From CAZIKB01 sp964539665 (GTDB lineage: Bacteria; Zhuqueibacterota; Zhuqueibacteria; Oceanimicrobiales; Oceanimicrobiaceae), in assembly GCA_964539665.1 (NCBI GenBank), contig CAZIKB010000177.1, positions 1 through 10,424 on the forward strand: a stretch of 10,424 nucleotides of DNA, written 5' to 3'. Positions 5,932 through 10,424 of this stretch are shown here, piece by piece (the first letter of the stretch is position 1; every line of letters begins with the position of its first letter). The notes beneath the pieces were generated by a model. That model did not search any database. It was given only the letters and a program-made list of their open reading frames with translations, and was not told the origin of the DNA. Both the position numbers and the translations under genes were made by a program.

Positions 5932-6194
5932 TAAAGTTCACCTCCGCTGGCTCAGGTAGATTAGCTTTGGCCGTAATACCTCAAGAGAGTCAGACGCTGC
6001 TTCAACAACCGGGTGTAACCGTTTTTCAATTGCGCTGGTATGGTAAACATCAGTATTAATGAGTTTCATTTTACTACTCTTATTTGGGATATTATACAGT
6101 TAGTTTATTGACAATAAATCAATTTTTTTCTTGATTGGCAATGAAAATATTGTAATCTTTGGATGTTATCAAGAAACTATAGAAAACAAATGTT
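5932..6194. repeat. 263-bp direct repeat, copy 2
   Basis: Gapless match to 4781-5043, 20 differences. It ends ATGTT and runs into GTTAGGC (6192-6198), a perfect attC right end, so the right edge of the repeat falls within two bases of an integron crossover point. The inverted repeat is kept with changed bases: TTGACAATAAATCAA (about 6108-6122) faces TTGATTGGCAA (about 6130-6140). The - strand TATAAT is conserved. With copy 1 it brackets the higBA pair, so homologous recombination between copies would remove higBA plus one copy. Confidence 0.88.
5938..6069 (-). CDS. 43-residue ORF, copy 2, opposite to all other genes
   Basis: Same product as the copy at 4787-4918 except residues 37-39 (IYL here, TLM there). 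The start codon, length, stop inside GGAGGTGA and the TATAAT about 25-30 bases upstream are all kept. The binding site before the ATG is poor (AAGAG about 10 bases upstream). Downstream, an ATG lies 19 bases past the GGAGG and opens a 25-codon frame with no credible product. No family is recognised; a real peptide is plausible but unproven. Confidence 0.45.
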   Translation of the reverse strand: MKLINTDVYHTSAIEKRLHPVVEAASDSLEVLRPKLIYLSQRR

Positions 6195-6224
6195 AGGCCA
6201 CGGTAATCAGGAAACGTTTATATA

Positions 6225-6860
6225 ATGAAACTCACAGTTGAGGCATTAAACATTCTGTTGCTCCTATTGCCCGGATTTTTATCGGGCCAGATTTTTTACG
6301 CATTCTTCAGGCCTAGAGATGTAACCGTACCTAGGCGCATCCTTGATGCCTTATTATTCTCATTTGTAATTTACTTGATCGTCTCAATGGTCACAATCTG
6401 GGAACCTCTGGCGCAAGTCAAATCAACAGGAAACTCACTAAAGTACCTTTTCTCTACCAATTCAAGTGTATTGTGGCTTTCTTTACTCGGTGTGATTTGT
6501 GTCCCCGTAATAGTTGGTTTCTTTTACTATAATGATTATGTCCATGTAGTCTTAAGAAAACTAAAAATTACTACAAAGACTTCCAGGGCTAATACTTGGA
6601 ATGATGCTTTTCTCACTCAAAATCGGTATGTCATCATTAGTATGAAGGATGGGAGAAGGATAAGAGGTTATCCAACTATGTTCTCTACAGATCCTGATGA
6701 AGGCTTTGTATATTTGTATAATCCTGCATGGGTGAACGACGACAAGAAAGTAAATGAAGATCCCGATTATATTGAGTCAAACTGTCACGGTTTTTTACTA
6801 AATAGAGAAAACATAGATTTAATTGAGTTTACTTTGGACCCGGGTGAAACCTTGGATTGA
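6225..6860 (+). CDS. DUF6338 family membrane protein
   Basis: 211 residues. Three predicted membrane helices lie at about 7-28 (LNILLLLLPGFLSGQIFYAF), 39-59 and 81-103, followed by a soluble domain from about 115. The N-terminal LLLPGFLSG with a second helix pair, the TWNDAFL box at 124-130, and the beta-rich part VIISMKDGRRIRGYP match DUF6338 as I know it. These proteins have no established role. The cytoplasmic domain, with its DGR-x-I-x-GYP hairpin, looks like a small binding fold. The binding site before the ATG is weak. The gene begins 26 bases after the attC-type GTTAGGC and is followed by a 42-codon gene in the same cassette. Confidence 0.8.
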   Translation: MKLTVEALNILLLLLPGFLSGQIFYAFFRPRDVTVPRRILDALLFSFVIYLIVSMVTIWEPLAQVKSTGNSLKYLFSTNSSVLWLSLLGVICVPVIVGFFYYNDYVHVVLRKLKITTKTSRANTWNDAFLTQNRYVIISMKDGRRIRGYPTMFSTDPDEGFVYLYNPAWVNDDKKVNEDPDYIESNCHGFLLNRENIDLIEFTLDPGETLD

Positions 6861-6878
6861 AAAGTATAGGAGAATGAG

Positions 6879-7007
6879 ATGAAAAAGCCAAAACCAGACA
6901 CTCCAAATGTTCCTAGAGACAAAGTGGAAGGTGATGTTAAGCCAGCTCGTTACGAACGACCAGGTGAGCGCCCGAAACCAACGCCAAATCCACCAAAGAA
7001 GAAATAG
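6879..7007 (+). CDS. 42-residue proline- and lysine-rich peptide, DUF6338 partner
   Basis: ATG at 6879 has AGGAG (6868-6872) at good spacing, and the ORF starts 18 bases after the DUF6338 stop. The product begins MKKPKPDTPNVPRDKVEGDV and ends PKPTPNPPKKK, so it is highly charged, proline-rich and surely disordered. It has no hydrophobic segment. It ends one base before the left end of the attC (7009), which marks it as part of the cassette cargo. It could bind the cytoplasmic domain of the membrane protein; no function is known. Confidence 0.7.
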   Translation: MKKPKPDTPNVPRDKVEGDVKPARYERPGERPKPTPNPPKKK

Positions 7008-7008
7008 G

Positions 7009-7066
7009 GCATAACCAGCACTTTCACCCGACACAAAAAGACGCGCAGGTAAAGTGAGCGTTATGT
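7009..7066 (+). other. Compact attC site of the DUF6338 cassette
   Basis: Ends GCATAAC (7009-7015) and GTTATGT (7060-7066) are complementary. CACTTTCACC (7019-7028) pairs with GGTAAAGTG (7048-7056), leaving C7025 unpaired, and AGC against AGC forms the unpaired spacer. Two complementary boxes, a spacer bulge and one extrahelical base are the signature of folded attC. At 58 bp it is near the minimum size of the class. This is the clearest site in the window. Confidence 0.88.
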
Positions 7067-7173
7067 TGTTACTCAAGTCTAATTTAATTTTAAACGAGCC
7101 CAAAGTTTAAAGGGTACTGCATTGTGAAGTTCTATAGTTTCAATCTATTTTGAAGAATTAAAGGAGTAGACCG

Positions 7174-8010
7174 ATGTCATGGAAATTTTGTAAAATCTTA
7201 TTTATCACAATTATACTATTTTATTCCATCACTGTCTTAAATTATGGTCAGTCTGAAACTGATAATAAAAGTCAAAGAGTTGACAACTCTAAAAAATTAG
7301 GTCCATTCGAAGTGTATGCCGCAGGTGGAATGTTTAACCAACACGAATTGGCATCTAACGTTTTGATTAAAGAAGCAATTTGGCGATTGTCTAAGGGTAA
7401 ATTCCGTTTGATCCTTCCTCAATCTATTGAAGTGAAAAAAATTACTGCTGCACATATTAGAAACGTTGCTCTGTTAGCGGTCATTAAGGCTGATATAGTA
7501 ATGGTTCGTTTTGACGGACTCGAACTTGATGCAGGAACAGTCGTTGAATTTGACAAGGCGAAATCTCTTGGTAAACCAGTTGTTATCTTTCGAAGTGATG
7601 CTCGTCGTTTATTAAAAGACGTGGATATACCGCCAGGAAAAGCACTTGAAGAACCATACAATTTAATGGTAAGAAATTGGCCTCGAACAATTGAGATTCA
7701 CTTTGAGTCTCTATCAAAATACTCTATATTACTAGCAGAAGAACGAAAGACTGTTAAAGTAAATGATACCCTTCAAACTATGATGGAGCCAGAATTAAAT
7801 GCCATACAAAAAGGCATTGATGAAATTGCTACAAATATTATTGAAGCACTCGAGAAAGTGATTGAAATGAAGTCACCTTATCCATCTGAATACCAAGAGA
7901 TCGTCTATAAAGCATTGCGTTATAGTCCTGGTTGTGATTTTGAAAAATTTCTTACTGAAAAAGAACTGGACGACATAATCCAGCGACTAAGAAAAAATGG
8001 AACGCTTTAA
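7174..8010 (+). CDS. Exported nucleoside 2-deoxyribosyltransferase-like protein
   Basis: 278 residues. Residues about 5-26 form a signal peptide or N-terminal anchor ending NYGQ. The NDT-fold domain covers about 46-145: VYAAGGMFNQHELASNVLIK matches the phosphate/base-binding first strand, ADIVMVRFDGLELDAGTVVE holds Asp114, Asp119 and the catalytic-position Glu125, and LGKPVVIFRSDAR is the last strand. NDT enzymes swap bases on deoxynucleosides or cleave nucleotides through a covalent Glu intermediate, and are normally cytoplasmic. The helical part at 200-278 is an extension not found in simple NDT. AAAGGAG lies before the ATG. It is alone in its cassette. Export is the odd feature; NAD- or nucleotide-hydrolase activity is an alternative. 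Confidence 0.8.
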   Translation: MSWKFCKILFITIILFYSITVLNYGQSETDNKSQRVDNSKKLGPFEVYAAGGMFNQHELASNVLIKEAIWRLSKGKFRLILPQSIEVKKITAAHIRNVALLAVIKADIVMVRFDGLELDAGTVVEFDKAKSLGKPVVIFRSDARRLLKDVDIPPGKALEEPYNLMVRNWPRTIEIHFESLSKYSILLAEERKTVKVNDTLQTMMEPELNAIQKGIDEIATNIIEALEKVIEMKSPYPSEYQEIVYKALRYSPGCDFEKFLTEKELDDIIQRLRKNGTL

Positions 8011-8045
8011 ATTTTATAATGCAAGTCTAATTGGATTCATAAGCT

Positions 8046-8097
8046 GCCTAATAAATAAATAAAATCCTTACTGTGCAGTTTATAGGTTAGGTTAGGC
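8046..8097 (+). other. attC site of the NDT-like cassette
   Basis: The left end GCCTAAT (8046-8052) differs from RYYYAAC in the last base only. The right end GTTAGGC (8091-8097) is a perfect GTTRRRY and the two are complementary over GCCTAA/TTAGGC. Inner ATAAA/TTTAT arms pair weakly around TCCTTACTGTGCAG. At 52 bp it is a short attC. The C-to-T change in the left box would weaken pairing at the crossover. Confidence 0.7.
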
Positions 8098-8153
8098 ATT
8101 AAAACAGAAATTGAATTAATTTTAATTAAATTATAAAAATATAGGATTTAATC

Positions 8154-10019
8154 ATGAAAAAGACTACCTTATTTTTTACTTCGTGTCTGTTTTTATTCTT
8201 TGTATTTGGGATCATAAATAATACCGCAGCCCAGGTCAAACCTCGAGTCATTTCGACGAATAAAGATAAACTCATAACTATTGCTGTTCAAGGTCAGATA
8301 GCACCAGCCCAGCCTGCAAGTTCGTATGTCACAACCTGGGATGGAAAACCCAAGATGGCGATTGGTATCGGCGGTATCAATTATAATTTAAAGATCGGTG
8401 ACAAGGTCTTCGGATGGGCCTCTGGAGATAGGGCCACGATGGGTGTGGCGACGGTTGGAGTCGGGGAAGACCGGCAAAAAACTGCCTGGCTCAACTATAC
8501 GTCAATCGGCAATAAAGTGAGGGTCTTAAGCGGCGAAGCCAAAGGTGAGAAAGGCATTATCATTGGGAAATTCGGAAGATACGTGTTGATCCATTTTGAG
8601 GAGGATGTCCTGCATAAGCTTGCCATAGACGACAAACTTCAGGTCAAGGCCAAAGGTGTCGGCCTGGACATCGAGGGTTTCAAGGATGTGTTCGCTCATG
8701 GCATTTCACCCGACGTTTTAGAAAAACTGGTCATTCAAAAGGTGAACGGCAAGCTGGTGCTGCCCGTGGTCAAAGAGATACCAGCCGAGATCGTCGGTCA
8801 GGGAGCCGGTCGTGGAAGCCTTTCAGGCAACTGGCATATTCAGACCTGTTATCCGCCTGACATCAAGAAGTACGGTTTAGACGAGCTGCGTTTCGGGGAT
8901 CTTGTACTTATGAAGGATATTCAGACGGATTACGGCATGGGGTACTTCAAAGGCGGTGCGACGTTAGGTGTAGTCTGCAGCGGCCCAAGCGATCTATCAG
9001 GTTTGGGGATCGGCGTGACGCCCATTCTCTCCACGAGATACGGCAAAATAACGGGGCGCATCGACCCTTCAGCGAACATCGGCAAGTATCTCGGTCTCAA
9101 TCTCAAGATGAAGATGTCAGCTACTCGCACAGGAACAGCTATTTTAAAAACAAACAAGGATAAGCTCATCACGACGGCTGTCGGAGCTGTTGTGCATCCT
9201 GCAGGCAGCAGAGGATATTCCACGACCTACACCGGCAAGCCGAAGTTGAGTCTCGGGATGGCATCGATCAACTACACGGTATCTCTGGGTGATCCAACCT
9301 ACGGCTGGGCGAACGCAGACCATGTCGAGCCCGATGTCACTGTTCAAGGCCGTGATCGGTCCAGCCCCATGGAGTGCGCTATTGCCATTCTTGCATGTAT
9401 CGGTAATGAGGCCAGGGTCATTTCCGGTGATGCCAAAGGTGCCAAAGGCAAGTACATCGGCAGACATGCTGGTTCGGACGACCTTGTCTGGTTCCCAAAG
9501 GATGTTCTTGAAAACCTTGCTTTGAATGATAAGATTCAGGTTAAGGCTCAGGGCGTGGGACTAAAGATTGAAGGCTTCGAGGACGTACGCGTGAACAAGC
9601 TTTCTCCTGACCTTTTGGAGAACATGGGCATAACAGTAAAGGATGATCAGCTTTTGATCCCTGTTGTGATGGAGGTCCCAGGGCACATCATGGGAGCAGG
9701 ATTAGGATATTCGTTCATAGAAGCCCTTGATTACGATATTCAGACGACATGTCCAGAAATAGTCGAAGAATATGGCCTGAAAAATCTCAAGCTCGGAGAC
9801 CTGGTGGCAATCAGGGACCATTACGACTTCTACGGAACCGGAAGATACGAGGATGCTGTAACTATTGGTGTTTGTATCCACGGGTGGAGTGACTCTGCCG
9901 GGCATGGTCCGGGTTTGAATCCGATTTTAAGCAGCCTGCCAGGTAAAATTGAGACGAAGATCGACCCTAATGCGAATATCGCTTATTATCTTGGGATCAA
10001 GCCAAAACCTCGTCAATAA
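8154..10019 (+). CDS. Exported protein with two tandem DUF4438 domains
   Basis: 621 residues. Residues 1-27 are a signal peptide (TAAQ). Two homologous halves follow at about 34-316 and 330-616, sharing NKDKLIT, GKPK, GDxxxGWA, xSGxAKGxKG, ALxDKxQVKAxGVGL, LxPVVxExP and DPxANIxxYLG. The pattern fits DUF4438, a family of unknown function. The second half keeps histidines at 390 (ADHVEP), 438 (RHAG), 576 (IHGW) and 584 (GHGPG). The first half has lost all four (SGDR, KFGR, SGPS, GLGIG), so only the second looks catalytic or metal-binding. AGGA precedes the ATG. Its GC content is visibly higher than its neighbours, suggesting a different origin. Confidence 0.85.
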   Translation: MKKTTLFFTSCLFLFFVFGIINNTAAQVKPRVISTNKDKLITIAVQGQIAPAQPASSYVTTWDGKPKMAIGIGGINYNLKIGDKVFGWASGDRATMGVATVGVGEDRQKTAWLNYTSIGNKVRVLSGEAKGEKGIIIGKFGRYVLIHFEEDVLHKLAIDDKLQVKAKGVGLDIEGFKDVFAHGISPDVLEKLVIQKVNGKLVLPVVKEIPAEIVGQGAGRGSLSGNWHIQTCYPPDIKKYGLDELRFGDLVLMKDIQTDYGMGYFKGGATLGVVCSGPSDLSGLGIGVTPILSTRYGKITGRIDPSANIGKYLGLNLKMKMSATRTGTAILKTNKDKLITTAVGAVVHPAGSRGYSTTYTGKPKLSLGMASINYTVSLGDPTYGWANADHVEPDVTVQGRDRSSPMECAIAILACIGNEARVISGDAKGAKGKYIGRHAGSDDLVWFPKDVLENLALNDKIQVKAQGVGLKIEGFEDVRVNKLSPDLLENMGITVKDDQLLIPVVMEVPGHIMGAGLGYSFIEALDYDIQTTCPEIVEEYGLKNLKLGDLVAIRDHYDFYGTGRYEDAVTIGVCIHGWSDSAGHGPGLNPILSSLPGKIETKIDPNANIAYYLGIKPKPRQ

Positions 10020-10195
10020 AGATAACGAAAGAGATTTAATGATCTTACTTCCCGCTCAGTGATGTGTTTAACACCTCACTAAAAATAAGCCAAAGGCGGG
10101 GAACACTTTCGCCAACATAAAAAAGACGGTTTTGATTCGGTAAAATTCTACAACTTTATTGTAATATTAAGCAAGTTATTTTGCGCCTGAAATTG
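10020..10195. other. Non-coding trailer with a tight palindrome
   Basis: AGTGATGTGTT-T-AACACCTCACT (10058-10080) is a near-perfect palindrome, with one T/C mismatch and a one-base centre. It is enclosed by CCCGC (10051-10055) and GCGGG (10096-10100), and a second small stem GGCG/CGCC follows at 10095-10113. No T-run follows, so it is not a plain intrinsic terminator. Nothing coding is seen here. It may mark a decayed attC ahead of the one at 10196, or a protein-binding site. Confidence 0.45.
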
Positions 10196-10307
10196 CGTTA
10201 ACCCGACTGAAACCGCGATGTGCGAATCCGAACGGTTGGATTCCCGCATCAGTTTTATTTCAAGTTTAATATTCCAGTGCGACACCATAACAAGCGGATC
10301 GTTATAT
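10196..10307 (+). other. attC site of the DUF4438 cassette
   Basis: The left box CGTTAAC (10196-10202) is followed by CCGACTG; the right arm is CAAGCGG (10291-10297), then GATC and GTTATAT (10301-10307). TAAC pairs with GTTA and CCG with CGG, leaving a three-base bulge. A strong internal stem, GATGTGCGAATCC (10217-10229) with GGATTCCCGCATC (10238-10250), matches at 11 of 13 positions. The last 30 bases recur at 4129-4158. At 112 bp this fits a long attC. Confidence 0.6.
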
Positions 10308-10377
10308 TATATCACTTATATGAATTAAATAATTCCCTGGAAATGTAATCACACGAACAGCAACAAAGGGAGGAATC

Positions 10378-10424
10378 ATGAGTGCGCCAAGCAAAGCTAA
10401 TATAGGCAAGCCGGACAATCCGGC
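10378..10424 (+). CDS. 5' end of the next cassette gene (truncated by the window)
   Basis: ATG at 10378 follows GGGAGG (10368-10373) at good spacing. Fifteen codons are visible: MSAPSKANIGKPDNP. The start is proline- and lysine-rich, polar and not a signal peptide. It is too short to assign to a family. The gene lies about 70 bases after the attC right end, the position expected for the next cassette cargo. Confidence 0.65.
   Translation, partial: MSAPSKANIGKPDNP

Larger units (their letters stand above)
1..10424 (+). mobile_element. Integron gene-cassette array (interior segment)
   Basis: Unrelated one- or two-gene units follow each other on one strand and are separated by imperfect palindromes with attC-like ends. 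Seen directly: perfect GTCTAAC left ends at 2644 and 4696; a perfect GTTAGGC right end at 8091; a compact 58-bp site at 7009-7066 whose arms pair with one unpaired extra base, as attC sites do. The cargo of two toxin-antitoxin pairs and exported or hypothetical proteins is typical of sedentary chromosomal integrons. No integrase or attI is present, so membership in an integron is inferred from the sites. An ordinary hypervariable island with scattered palindromes is the alternative, but it would not explain the matching end motifs. Confidence 0.78.

Noticed and set aside
4781..6194. Transposon or composite element flanked by insertion sequences
   Set aside because: The 263-bp repeats carry no transposase, no terminal inverted repeats and no visible target duplication.
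6819..7103. 94-codon - strand ORF with aromatic-rich product
   Set aside because: It overlaps the DUF6338 end, the small + strand ORF and the attC, and its Trp-rich product is what antisense of proline-rich coding gives.
9144..9467. 107-codon - strand ORF inside the DUF4438 gene
   Set aside because: It is antisense to a clear coding sequence in a GC-richer stretch with few stops; the product has no pattern.
1..10424. tRNA, rRNA or CRISPR array
   Set aside because: No cloverleaf, rRNA-like stretch or regularly spaced short repeats were seen on either strand.

Overview
The window looks like a stretch of an integron gene-cassette array. It holds a run of unrelated genes, all the larger ones on the + strand, each alone or in a tight pair. 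They are separated by short imperfect palindromes whose ends match the integron attC boundary motifs (RYYYAAC at the left, GTTRRRY at the right). The best sites are at 2644-2776, 4696-4779, 7009-7066, 8046-8097 and 10196-10307. No integrase gene or attI site is visible, so this is an interior segment. The host cannot be named. Signal peptides that end next to a Gln (FSQ, AHAQ, TAAQ, YGQ) are typical of Bacteroidota and relatives. Many genes also have clear AGGAG-type ribosome binding sites, and one promoter is of near-consensus sigma-70 type. Both are unlike core Bacteroidia and fit better a relative such as Ignavibacteriota, Calditrichota or KSB1, or foreign cassettes.

Layout. Positions 1-435: the 3' part of an unrecognised gene with an in-frame TGA. 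436-660: two strong hairpins, probably degraded attC sites. 673-2584: a VOC-fold protein and an exported S10-type serine carboxypeptidase, ended by a clear attC. 2777-3832: a PIN-domain (VapC-like) nuclease with a 58-residue partner, a probable toxin-antitoxin pair, ended by hairpins. 3833-4180: no convincing gene, ending with a half-attC repeat. 4181-4779: an exported single-domain rhodanese and its attC. 4781-6194: a HigB/HigA toxin-antitoxin pair flanked by two direct copies of a 263-bp element that carries a conserved 43-codon ORF on the opposite strand. 6225-7066: a DUF6338 membrane protein, a 42-residue proline/lysine-rich peptide and a textbook 58-bp attC. 7174-8097: an exported nucleoside 2-deoxyribosyltransferase-like protein and its attC. 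8154-10307: an exported tandem DUF4438 protein and its attC. 10378 onward: the first codons of another gene.

The genes do not form one pathway. Two toxin-antitoxin pairs are expected in a large cassette array, where they are thought to stabilise it. Four of the cargo proteins carry export signals. The points most worth following up are the duplicated element with its opposite-strand ORF and embedded Shine-Dalgarno sequence, the exported NDT-fold protein, the asymmetric DUF4438 duplication, the two small partner ORFs, and the split or degraded attC sites.
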